NCBI GenBank assembly: GCA_021798395.1
Contig: JAJZHS010000020.1
Span: 1-15,347, forward strand
DNA: 15,347 bases
Source: Pseudomonadota bacterium
GTDB lineage: Bacteria; Pseudomonadota; Gammaproteobacteria; Burkholderiales; Burkholderiaceae_C
Reading direction: 5' to 3'
Shown: positions 1-7,462 of the stretch, one piece after another
How the letters are laid out: every line of letters begins with the position of its first letter
How positions within the stretch are numbered: the first letter of the stretch is position 1
Translations under genes and position numbers: made by a program
Notes under the pieces: generated by a model
What the model was told of the DNA's origin: nothing
The model's input: only the letters and a program-made list of their open reading frames with translations
Databases searched by the model: none

Positions 1-1013
1 ACCGCGCCTGCGCCACGCTGGCGCATCTGCTCGAACAGCAGAATGCCGATCGAATACGCCTCCTCGCCGCTGGAACAGCCGGCGACCCAGGCGCGCACCG
101 GTTCGCCAGGGCTGCGCGCCGCCAGCAGCGCAGGAAGCGCTTCGTGCTCAAGCACCTCGAACGCTGCGCGGTCGCGGAAGAACGCGGTCACGCCGATCAG
201 CAGGTCGTGGCCGAGCTGAGTCAGCTCGGCCGGATCGTCGCCAAGCCGCTGCACGTACGCGTCGAGGTCGGCGATTCCCAGGATTCCCATGCGCCGCTCG
301 ACGCGGCGCGTCAGCGTCGGCCGCTTGTAGTCGCGGAAATCGCGATTCAGCCGCTGGCGCAGCAAGTCGAGCACGGCGTCGAGCTGCGCGTCGCGGCGCG
401 CCTCCAGCGCGCTGCGACGCTGCGGCGCCTGCCCGGCGGCCCAGGCGGCGACGATCTCGGCCAGTCGCGCCGGGTCGCCGACTCCGTCGGCCAGTCCTGC
501 CTCGCGCACGCTGCGCGGCATGCCGTCGAAGCTGGCCGAGGCCGCGTCCTGCGCCAGCACCAGTCCGCCCGCGGCGCGCACCGCGCGCGCCGCGGCGGTC
601 CCGTCCTGGCCGGTTCCCGACAGCACCACCAGCGCGGCCGCCGCGCCGCACGCCGCGGCCAGCCCCCGGCCGGCCTGGTCGATCGGCCGCTGGCGGTCCG
701 CGCTGACCACCCGCGCGACCAGTCCGCCGCCGGCGAACGCCGGCTCGCACGCCGCCGGGCAGACGTAGATGGTCGCGGGCTCGAGCGCGTCGCCGTCGCC
801 CAGGTCGCGAACCGGCAGCGCGGTCCACCCCGCGGCCAGCGCGCTGAGCTGGCTCGAGACATCGGGGCTGCGGTGCTGGATCAGCACCACGGCGGCGGCC
901 AGATCCTGCGGCAACGCCTCGACAAAGGCGCGGAAGGCGTGCAGCGAGCCGGCCGAGCCGCCGACCAGGACGATGCGACGGCAAGGCACGACGGCGTCTG
1001 CGAACTGGGTCAT
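1..1013 (-). CDS. CheB-CheR fusion chemotaxis protein (partial, C-terminus beyond window)
   Basis: Encodes the first 337 residues of a fused chemoreceptor methylesterase and methyltransferase; the rest lies beyond position 1. Residues about 12-195 are a CheB methylesterase domain with the whole catalytic triad visible: Ser20 in VGGSAGS, His47 in IQHRSP and Asp137 in GTGQDGT. Residues about 205-270 match the CheR N-terminal helical domain (RDYKRPTLTRRVERRM), and 275-337 begin the SAM-dependent domain with TAFFRD and the binding loop WVAGCSSGEEAYS at 309-321. There is no receiver domain before CheB, as is usual for CheB/CheR fusions, many of which continue into PAS or histidine-kinase modules. 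It would methylate and demethylate glutamates on chemoreceptors in the cytoplasm. The ATG at 1013 opens the CheB fold properly, but its nearest purine-rich stretch (GGAGA) is 14 bases away. It lies 149 bases downstream of the c-di-GMP gene on the same strand, so cotranscription is possible. Confidence 0.93.
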   Translation of the reverse strand, partial: MTQFADAVVPCRRIVLVGGSAGSLHAFRAFVEALPQDLAAAVVLIQHRSPDVSSQLSALAAGWTALPVRDLGDGDALEPATIYVCPAACEPAFAGGGLVARVVSADRQRPIDQAGRGLAAACGAAAALVVLSGTGQDGTAAARAVRAAGGLVLAQDAASASFDGMPRSVREAGLADGVGDPARLAEIVAAWAAGQAPQRRSALEARRDAQLDAVLDLLRQRLNRDFRDYKRPTLTRRVERRMGILGIADLDAYVQRLGDDPAELTQLGHDLLIGVTAFFRDRAAFEVLEHEALPALLAARSPGEPVRAWVAGCSSGEEAYSIGILLFEQMRQRGAGA

Positions 1014-1162
1014 GGCTTCGGTCTGCGTCTCCGGCGGGGCTGCGCGCACGCGCGCCCGCGCGGGGCGCGGGGACAGCGCACGCGCCGAGTGTAGCCGGGC
1101 GCCGGCGCCGCCCTGCCGAAGGCGGCGGGCGACGACGCTCCGGCGCCGCGGCGGGCTCCGGC

Positions 1163-4100
1163 TCAGGACCGCTGCGCGCAGTCGAGCAGCCAGTCCTGCA
1201 GGCGCGCCGCGTCGTATCCGCCGGCGCGCACGCGCGCGTGCCAGGAGGCGGCCTGCGCGTCGTCGCCGCCGCGCTCGGCCAGGTACGCCAGCAGCGCGCG
1301 GTGATCGTCTTCGACATGCGCATCGTGGCCCAGCCGCCAGTTCCACGCCAGCGCACCGAGCGCGTGGCGGATGACGCGCGGCGGCGCCTGGCCGGTGCGC
1401 GCGGCGTTCCACGCCGGCAGTTCGGACGCCGGCATCGGCCGCGCGATGCCGAAGCCCTGGCCGCAGTCGGCGCCGAGCAGCGCGGCCACTTCGACCTCGA
1501 CCTCGTCCTCCAGTCCCTCGGCGACCACCTCCAGCCCGATGTCGTGGCCCATGCGCACGATCGCGCTGACCAGGCTCAAGGTCGGAAGCGGCCTGTCGCG
1601 CAGCCTGCTCATCAGGCCGCGGTCGATTTTCAAGGTATCGAACGGCAGTTGCGACAGCCGCTGCAGGCTGCTGTAGCCCGAACCCAGGTCGTCCATCGCC
1701 AGCTTCACGCCCAGGGCGCGCAATTGCGCCAGTTCGTGGGTCTGGCCGGAGTCGTCGACGTGTTCGCCCTCGAGCAGCTCGAGCGCCAGCCGCTGCGGCG
1801 CCACGCCGTGGCGTCGCAACATCGCCTCGACGCGCTGCCTGCACGCCCCGCTGCGCAGGGTCGACGGCGCCAGGTTGACCGCCGCCTGCACCGCGAGCCC
1901 GGCGGCATCCCAGCGCGCCAGGTCGGCCAGAACCTGGTCGAGGCCGAGTTCGAACAGCCGGTCGAGCTCGGCGCTGCCCAGCAGCGGCAGGAACATCGCC
2001 GGCGGCACCACGCTGCCGTCGGGCAGGACCAGCCTGGCCAGCGCCTCGACCTTGCACAGGCGGCCGTCGCGCAAGTCGACGATCGGCTGCACGTCCATGC
2101 GCAGGCCGCCGTTGAGCAACCGCTCGCGATACGCGCGCGCCTGGTCCTGCGCGATGACCGGGGTCGGCGCGGCGCACAGCGCCCAGACCTGCTCCCAACG
2201 GTATTTCAGGCCGCGCGCGAACTGGCGCATCACCGGCGACTCGAACTGGTTCGGGAAGGCGCCGAAAAACGCCAGCAGGCCGACGACCTGGCCGGTCGCG
2301 GCGACCAGCGGCACGCTCAGCGTCGAGCGCAGGCCATGCCTGGCCGCGTCGCCGGCGAGCGCGTTCCAACCGGCGTACCGCGGATCCTGCTCGAACGACG
2401 CCGACGTCTCGATGCGCAGACTGCGCCAGGCCTGCGCGCTGGTACCCTGCCCACGCGGCGAATGCGGGTCGAGCACCGCTTCTCTGCCGGGGGTCTGCAA
2501 CAGGTCGGCGATGACGTGCGCCTGCGATCCGGCGCTGGACTCCACGGCGAACACACCGTCGGATTTCAGCCGCATCAGCAGCACGGCCTGCACGCCCGGC
2601 AAGGACCCAAGTTCGACCAGTCCGGAGCCGCTGGCGTCGGCCCAGCGCGTTCCCGCCGGAGGCAGCGGCGCGGCCAGCACGTCCATGTAACGTGCAGTGG
2701 TATCGGCCTCGACCTCGAGTTCGACCTGGATGTCTTCCTGCAACCTGGCGTCGGCGGCGAACATGGTGCGGAAGCGGTCTCGCGTGCCCATCGCCACCTG
2801 GTTCAGCTGCTCGGCCAGCAGCCTGCGGTACAGCGCCTGCGCCTTCGACAGCCAGACGCCGCCGACTCCGGTCAGCGCGTGGACCCGGCCGAGGCGCTGC
2901 GCACGCTGCACGATCGCCTCGCGCGTGGTCGACGGATCGAGCAGGAAACGCAGGTGGGCAGCCTGGCGCTGCACCAGCACCGCGCGCTCGGCGTCGGTCA
3001 GGGTGCGCAGGATCGCCGCCGGAACCTGGTCGCGTTCGAGTTCCCGATAGAAGCGCTCGGCAAAACGGGTCCCGGCTTCGGCGATATGCCTGCGGGCGCG
3101 CTCGAGCAAGGTGCAGGCGTACGCATCGAACGCGTCGCCCTCGGTCGGCGCCTCGACTTCGGCGTCGTGCGGCGCGGCCATCGACCACCACCGTGCGCGC
3201 ACGTGCTTGCGCTGCTTGCATTGGTACATCGCAGCGTCGGCCTGCCGGATCAGCGCATCGGCGTCGCGCGCGTCCTGCGGATACAGCGCCACGCCCATCG
3301 TCATGCCGACTTCGGCGGCGTCGCGCCCACCGAGCTGGAACGGCGCCTGCACCGCCTCGTGCAGGCGCCGCAACGCGTGGTCGAGCTGTTGCTCGACCGC
3401 GCCGGGATCCAGGTCCTCGATGACGACGACGAACTCGTCGCCGCCCAGCCGCACCAGCAGGTCGCTGCCGCGCAGACGCGCGGCCAGCCGTGCGCCGAGC
3501 TCGCGCAGCAGGCGGTCGCCTGCAGGGTGCCCGAAGGTGTCGTTGACCGGCTTGAAATCGTCCAGGTCGAGCAAGCCCAGCGCGACCAGGCGCCCAGCGC
3601 GTTCGGCGCGCGCCAGGATCCGCGGCAGGTCGCGGTCCAGCGCGCGGCGGTTGGCGAGTCCGGTCAGCGTGTCGTGCAGGGACTCGAACGCGACCTGGCG
3701 TTGCAGGCGGTCGCGCTCGGTGACGTCGACCACGCTCCACACCACCAGCCGGTGTCCGGCCTCGAGCACCATGTTGGCCGACAGATCGCAGCTGATCACG
3801 TCGCCCGACGCGGTCTGCAGCGCCGCGCTGGTCAGCTGCGCCGAGCCGCTGGCGTACAGCTGCGGATACAGGGCCTTGACGCGCTCGAAGGCGTCTTCGT
3901 CCGGGTACAGCGCGCGCGTGGCGCGGCCGATCAAGGCCCGCGGCGCGTCGCGGCCGAGCATCGCGGCGAAGTGGGCGTTGGCGTCGACGATGCGCCGCCC
4001 GCGGGTCATCACGATGCCGACCAGCGCATTGTTGAGCAGGCTTTCCCGAAGCGCCTGGCTGCGCTTCTCGCGCGCCATGAGGTCGATGCGGTCGAGTCCG

Positions 4101-4627
4101 CGCGACACGTCCTGCGCCACCTGGACGAGCAGGCGCTGCAAATCGGCGTCGAACACGCCTTCCTGCTCGTGGTAGACGGCCAGCACGCCCCAGACCACGT
4201 TGGCGCGGCGCAGCGGCAGCGCCGCGCACGATCGCAGGCCGAAGCGCGCCGCGTGCGCGTGCCAGGGAACCAGCGCACCGGAGCCGGCGTAGACATTGAG
4301 AAACCGGGGCTCGCCGTCGCGCCAGCAGCAGCCGATCGCGCCGCGACCACGCTCGTCGTCGGCGTCGGTGGTGATGACCACGCCGTCGAGCGCTTCGACG
4401 CGCCCGGTGACCGCGCGCATGCGGAACCGGCCGTCCGCGTCCGGGCGGGCGACGAAGGCCAGCGCCAGGCGGGCGCTGCGCGCGGCGAACTCGCAGACCG
4501 CGCGCAGCAGCACGTCCTCGTCGTCGTGCACGCCGATCGCGTGGTTGATCTGGGCAAGCAGGCTGTTGAACTCGAGCAGCCGTGTCAGGCGAAGTTCTGT
4601 CGCCCAGTCCTCGGTTGCTCCGCGCAT
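1163..4627 (-). CDS. GAF-PAS-GGDEF-globin-GAF-EAL cyclic-di-GMP synthase/phosphodiesterase
   Basis: A 1154-residue cytoplasmic sensor-enzyme with no clear membrane segment. Domains read from the sequence: GAF (about 15-180), PAS (190-305), GGDEF (315-475), globin-coupled-sensor-like domain (500-650), second GAF (660-815), EAL (840-1075), and an unrecognised tail (1080-1154). The cyclase site GGDEF is intact at 395-399, with an inhibitory-site RxxD (RGSD, 386-389) exactly five residues ahead. The EAL domain keeps EALARL (861-866), Asn918, Glu950, Asp979-Asp980, Lys1000, Glu1037 and Gln1057, so phosphodiesterase activity is plausible; loop 6 reads DDLGSG rather than the usual DDFGTG. The globin call rests on RLGRVHALTG, aligned by eye with the proximal-His region of DosC (His583), and FYREL (Tyr527) as candidate distal Tyr. 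The ATG has GGAG eight bases upstream. Which activity dominates cannot be read from sequence. Confidence 0.93.
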   Translation of the reverse strand: MRGATEDWATELRLTRLLEFNSLLAQINHAIGVHDDEDVLLRAVCEFAARSARLALAFVARPDADGRFRMRAVTGRVEALDGVVITTDADDERGRGAIGCCWRDGEPRFLNVYAGSGALVPWHAHAARFGLRSCAALPLRRANVVWGVLAVYHEQEGVFDADLQRLLVQVAQDVSRGLDRIDLMAREKRSQALRESLLNNALVGIVMTRGRRIVDANAHFAAMLGRDAPRALIGRATRALYPDEDAFERVKALYPQLYASGSAQLTSAALQTASGDVISCDLSANMVLEAGHRLVVWSVVDVTERDRLQRQVAFESLHDTLTGLANRRALDRDLPRILARAERAGRLVALGLLDLDDFKPVNDTFGHPAGDRLLRELGARLAARLRGSDLLVRLGGDEFVVVIEDLDPGAVEQQLDHALRRLHEAVQAPFQLGGRDAAEVGMTMGVALYPQDARDADALIRQADAAMYQCKQRKHVRARWWSMAAPHDAEVEAPTEGDAFDAYACTLLERARRHIAEAGTRFAERFYRELERDQVPAAILRTLTDAERAVLVQRQAAHLRFLLDPSTTREAIVQRAQRLGRVHALTGVGGVWLSKAQALYRRLLAEQLNQVAMGTRDRFRTMFAADARLQEDIQVELEVEADTTARYMDVLAAPLPPAGTRWADASGSGLVELGSLPGVQAVLLMRLKSDGVFAVESSAGSQAHVIADLLQTPGREAVLDPHSPRGQGTSAQAWRSLRIETSASFEQDPRYAGWNALAGDAARHGLRSTLSVPLVAATGQVVGLLAFFGAFPNQFESPVMRQFARGLKYRWEQVWALCAAPTPVIAQDQARAYRERLLNGGLRMDVQPIVDLRDGRLCKVEALARLVLPDGSVVPPAMFLPLLGSAELDRLFELGLDQVLADLARWDAAGLAVQAAVNLAPSTLRSGACRQRVEAMLRRHGVAPQRLALELLEGEHVDDSGQTHELAQLRALGVKLAMDDLGSGYSSLQRLSQLPFDTLKIDRGLMSRLRDRPLPTLSLVSAIVRMGHDIGLEVVAEGLEDEVEVEVAALLGADCGQGFGIARPMPASELPAWNAARTGQAPPRVIRHALGALAWNWRLGHDAHVEDDHRALLAYLAERGGDDAQAASWHARVRAGGYDAARLQDWLLDCAQRS

Positions 4628-4635
4628 TCATCGTT

Positions 4636-4639
4636 CTCC
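4636..4639 (-). promoter_or_regulatory. Shine-Dalgarno of the c-di-GMP gene
   Basis: GGAG on the minus strand lies eight bases before the ATG at 4627. A second ATG at 4631 is out of frame and only four bases from the motif, so the motif supports the start chosen. Confidence 0.6.
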
Positions 4640-4645
4640 AGTGCC

Positions 4646-4669
4646 GCGGGGCGCACACGCGCGCCCCGC
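4646..4669 (-). other. Strong GC-rich hairpin in the leader of the c-di-GMP gene
   Basis: A perfect 9-base inverted repeat: arms GCGGGGCGC (4646-4654) and GCGCCCCGC (4661-4669) around a 6-base loop. No T-run follows on the minus strand, so it does not look like a classic intrinsic terminator for the DUF5666 gene. If the promoter proposed at 4677-4705 is right, transcription would begin at about 4670 and the mRNA would start with this stem, ending 6 bases before the GGAG ribosome-binding motif. A role in 5'-end stability or translation control is inference. Confidence 0.55.
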
Positions 4670-4676
4670 TGCAGGA

Positions 4677-4705
4677 ATTGTCGCGGCGTCCGGCGCGTGC
4701 GCCAA
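4677..4705 (-). promoter_or_regulatory. Candidate sigma70 promoter for the c-di-GMP gene
   Basis: On the minus strand a -35-like TTGGCG (4700-4705) and a -10-like GACAAT (4677-4682) are separated by exactly 17 bases. Each matches four of six consensus positions. The predicted start at about 4670 leaves a leader of roughly 43 bases to the ATG. In DNA this GC-rich the match is suggestive only; the CRP-like dyad upstream adds some weight. Confidence 0.4.
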
Positions 4706-4734
4706 GCCCCGCCAGACATTCCGGCCGCCTGATG

Positions 4735-4750
4735 TGTGAACTAATTCACT
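4735..4750. promoter_or_regulatory. CRP-family-like operator dyad
   Basis: TGTGAACTAATTCACT matches the CRP core TGTGA-N6-TCACA at nine of ten defined positions and sits in a locally AT-rich island within a very GC-rich intergenic region. Its centre (about 4742.5) lies about 72 bases upstream of the inferred start at 4670, near a spacing used by class I CRP-type activators. The regulator's identity (CRP, Clp-like or another family member) is not shown. Confidence 0.5.
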
Positions 4751-4803
4751 GCAACGGCACCCCAACGGCCCTTCTGCACGACCGGATCGACGCGCGGACC
4801 GAC

Positions 4804-6456
4804 TCAGTTGTCGATTTCGACCTGGCTGGCGAGGTTCTGGCCGCCGCTTTGCGTGAACGTGACGTCGACGCGCACGCCGTTGGCCAGCGTGCCCCCCGAC
4901 ACCTGGGCCGAGCCGAGCACGATCGGCAGGCCGTTGACCATGAAGCTGCCGCCGCCGGCGGTGTAGCCGTAGACGATGCCCTTGGTCTCCTTGTCCGCGC
5001 CGGAGGCCGAAGTCTTCTGGAACGACACGCTGTACGCGCTCAGGCTGCCGCCGGTGTCGGCGGCTTCGATTTCGACGCTGGCGTTGTCGACCAGTTGCGC
5101 CGCGCTGCCGTTGCTGTACTGCGCGTTGGCTGCGAGGCTGACCTGAGCCTGGCTCGGGCTGCCGTCTTCGGTGTAGTTCAGAGTGAAACCGGTCGGAGTC
5201 GATCCGCTCAGGACGACGTTGCTGACCGTTCCCTGGTAATCGACGATGCCTCCGCTGGGCGGCGCCGCGAGCACGCTGACGCTGCTGGCGCTGACCACGT
5301 TCGACGCACCGAGGGTCCCGACCACCTCGACGTACACGCCGTTGCCCAGCGACGTCGCGCCGGCGCCCGCGGCAAAGCTCGGCGTCACCGCCGACGCGTC
5401 GACCGGGACCCCGCGCACCAGGAAATTGCTCTGGTCGACGAACCCGGTGATGGTGCCCTTGAGCTCGATCGTCGTCGGGAAGGCGCCGATCGACGACGCG
5501 TGCACGGTGCCGCCGGACGCGCCGACGGTGCCGTCGACGACGACGTACGCGCCGTCGCGCAAGGTCGCGACCTTCGCCGCAAGAGCGCTGCCGTCGACCG
5601 GGATTCCCGAGACCGAGAACGCAGTGCCGTTGAGCTGCATGACCAGGCCGCCGATCTGCACCGAACCGCTGCTGCCCTGCAGGGTGCGCACGCGGATCGC
5701 GCCGGCGGTCAGCGTCCCGGAGGCGGACGGCGGCGACGCGCTCCAGACGTTGACCAGTTGGCCGTCCGCCAGGGTGGTTCCGGCCGGCGTCACGCTGGTC
5801 GCGCCGCCGTACTGCACGGTCAGGCCGTCGACGACGAAGGTTCCGGCCGCGGCGTCCAGGCCCGACACCAGACCGGTGACGCGCGCCGCGGTGCTGGTCG
5901 CCGGCAACTGCTGCACCAGCGTGGCCTGCACATAAGGATTGCCCGCGCCGTCGACGCCGAACGCGCCGTGCACCTCGACCTGCATGCCGGTGGTCACGCC
6001 GCCGAACCCGGCCAGGCCGGCGTAATAGGTCGGCGGCCCGGACGCGGCACTGGTGTTGACGTCGACCGTGACGCCGTTGACCGTGAAGGTGTTGTTGCCC
6101 ACGCTGCCCACCGCGCCGATCAGTTCGGGCTCGATGACCACGCTGCTCGGGTTGCCGCTGGAGTCGAGGGTGATGCTGACGCGGTCGCCGAGTTCGACCG
6201 CGGTCGCCGGGCTCGGCGTCTGCGTGTCGGTCTCGCCGTCGGCGTAATACGTCGGGGTGGCGCTGTTGTACGCCACGCCGTCGAGCACCACGCTGCCGAA
6301 GCCGGTCACGGTGCCGAAACTGATTCCGGTGCCGCCGGTGCCGACGCCGCTGCCCGACGATGCGTAGCTTCCGCCGCCGCCCCCGCCGCAGGCGGTCAGC
6401 GTCGCGGCGGCGACCAGTCCGGCGCCGATCCAGCGCAGCAGGCGGTGCTCAATCAC
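4804..6456 (-). CDS. DUF5666-repeat lipoprotein
   Basis: A 550-residue predicted lipoprotein of unknown function. The N-terminus has a short hydrophobic signal peptide ending in the lipobox LTAC, with lipidated Cys23, then a glycine/serine linker. The rest consists of about seven degenerate repeats of 60-75 residues (about 46-110, 112-182, 191-258, 264-326, 330-397, 404-480, 490-550). Each has a G-x-V/I opening, an F-x-V-x-G-(I/V/L)-x-V hairpin, and a G-x-x-V-x-V-x-G segment, as in DUF5666. It should sit in the periplasm or on the outer membrane and looks all-beta. The GTG start is chosen because AGGGAGA lies about five bases upstream and it opens directly into the signal peptide. The start overlaps the end of the DUF6502 gene by eight bases, which implies translational coupling. 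No enzymatic motif is visible. Confidence 0.85.
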   Translation of the reverse strand: MIEHRLLRWIGAGLVAAATLTACGGGGGGSYASSGSGVGTGGTGISFGTVTGFGSVVLDGVAYNSATPTYYADGETDTQTPSPATAVELGDRVSITLDSSGNPSSVVIEPELIGAVGSVGNNTFTVNGVTVDVNTSAASGPPTYYAGLAGFGGVTTGMQVEVHGAFGVDGAGNPYVQATLVQQLPATSTAARVTGLVSGLDAAAGTFVVDGLTVQYGGATSVTPAGTTLADGQLVNVWSASPPSASGTLTAGAIRVRTLQGSSGSVQIGGLVMQLNGTAFSVSGIPVDGSALAAKVATLRDGAYVVVDGTVGASGGTVHASSIGAFPTTIELKGTITGFVDQSNFLVRGVPVDASAVTPSFAAGAGATSLGNGVYVEVVGTLGASNVVSASSVSVLAAPPSGGIVDYQGTVSNVVLSGSTPTGFTLNYTEDGSPSQAQVSLAANAQYSNGSAAQLVDNASVEIEAADTGGSLSAYSVSFQKTSASGADKETKGIVYGYTAGGGSFMVNGLPIVLGSAQVSGGTLANGVRVDVTFTQSGGQNLASQVEIDN

Positions 6457-7348
6457 GTGCGTCTCCCTGGGCGCTGCCGGCCGCGGCCGGCGCCCCGTCG
6501 TCGTCCTGCGGCGCCCAGTAGTAGGCGCCGAACCGCATGCGGCGCGTCGCTTCGGCGCGGCCGCGGTCGGCGTCGTAACGGCGCGATGCCTCGGCGATCA
6601 TGTCGGCGCGAGCCTGCGCCCAAAGCTTGCGCGCCAGCTCGCCGAGCGCGCGCGCCGACTCCTCGGTGATGCCCTGCGCGAACACGCTTTGCTCGAGTTG
6701 CGCGTCGCTGCCGAGCAGATTGCCCACCGCGGCCGCGGCGTGGTCGGCCAGATTGGCGCCGAACAGTTCGAGCAGTTCGAGCGATCCGGCCGGCGGAACG
6801 AAGCCTTCGCGGTGCGGCAGCACCGTCTCGACCCCCTTGACCGTCTGCACCTGCACCAGGCCCAGGCGCAGCAGTTCGGTCAGGATGGTGTAGGGATGCA
6901 CGTCCTGGGTGACGGCCCGCGCCAGGCTTTCGAACGACGGCGCCGGACCCGATCGCGGCAGCGCGCGCGGGCGCTTGCCGCGGTCGCGGTACGCCGGATC
7001 CTGCGACCAGCGCGCGAACACCTGGCTGCTGACCGAGACCTCCTGCGCGATGCGCGCGCTGAGGCCGTCGACGCGCCAGCTGCGGATGTCCTTGCGATGC
7101 ACCCCGCTGAGCGCGCTGATCGCCGAATCGGTGTCGCGCTGGCCGCTGCGCAGCAACTCGCGCTGCGCCTGCTCGACGAACAGCGGCTTGAGCTCGGCGG
7201 CCAGCCGCGTGTAGTCGATGCCGCTGACCAGCAGCAGCCGCACCAGAGGCGCCAGCACCGTGTTCAGCGCGCGCAGCACGTCCGCGGCCGCCGGCAGCGG
7301 CGGCGCAGCCCGGCGCGGTGCCGGCAGCGGACGAGGATGACGCCCCAT
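6449..7348 (-). CDS. DUF6502 family protein
   Basis: A 299-residue soluble protein that I recognise as DUF6502 by its overall pattern: an N-terminal helical segment (LNTVLAPLVRLLLVSGIDY, about 28-46), AAELKPLFVEQAQREL, a short turn SGVHRKDIRSW resembling a helix-turn-helix, a middle SQVFARWSQDPAYRD, and a C-terminal helical part rich in Ala and Arg. Family members are commonly described as uncharacterised and are often found next to DUF5666 genes, as here. A DNA-binding or regulatory role is inference from the HTH-like segment. It is the first gene of a pair with the DUF5666 lipoprotein (GTGATTGA overlap). The ATG at 7348 lies about 35 bases from the start site predicted by the TATAAT box at 7390-7395. 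No strong ribosome-binding motif precedes it. Confidence 0.8.
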   Translation of the reverse strand: MGRHPRPLPAPRRAAPPLPAAADVLRALNTVLAPLVRLLLVSGIDYTRLAAELKPLFVEQAQRELLRSGQRDTDSAISALSGVHRKDIRSWRVDGLSARIAQEVSVSSQVFARWSQDPAYRDRGKRPRALPRSGPAPSFESLARAVTQDVHPYTILTELLRLGLVQVQTVKGVETVLPHREGFVPPAGSLELLELFGANLADHAAAAVGNLLGSDAQLEQSVFAQGITEESARALGELARKLWAQARADMIAEASRRYDADRGRAEATRRMRFGAYYWAPQDDDGAPAAAGSAQGDARD

Positions 7349-7389
7349 GGCGGTTCTATGATGGATCGGCCGAACGGTCGGCGGGCGCG

Positions 7390-7395
7390 ATTATA
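7390..7395 (-). promoter_or_regulatory. -10 element (TATAAT) for the DUF6502-DUF5666 pair
   Basis: The minus strand reads GGGTATAATC, a perfect -10 hexamer in otherwise GC-rich DNA. A weak -35 (TTACAG, 7414-7419) lies 18 bases upstream. The predicted start at about 7383 gives a leader of about 35 bases before the ATG at 7348. Confidence 0.55.
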
Positions 7396-7462
7396 CCCGG
7401 AGCCCCGGATTAACTGTAATCTTTTCCCATGCGCTTGCGGTGCGGCGGCGACGTGCTTCGGC

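Noticed and set aside
1107..1126. Hairpin (arms GCCGCC and GGCGGC, 8-base loop) 37 bases after the c-di-GMP gene, considered as a terminator
   Set aside because: The stem is only six pairs and no T-run follows on the minus strand; stems like this are common by chance at this GC content.
1238..4732. A 1164-codon open frame on the plus strand opposite the c-di-GMP gene
   Set aside because: It is antisense to a gene with clear domains; its translation is Arg/Gln/Ala/His-rich with no motif. Long antisense frames are expected at this GC content.
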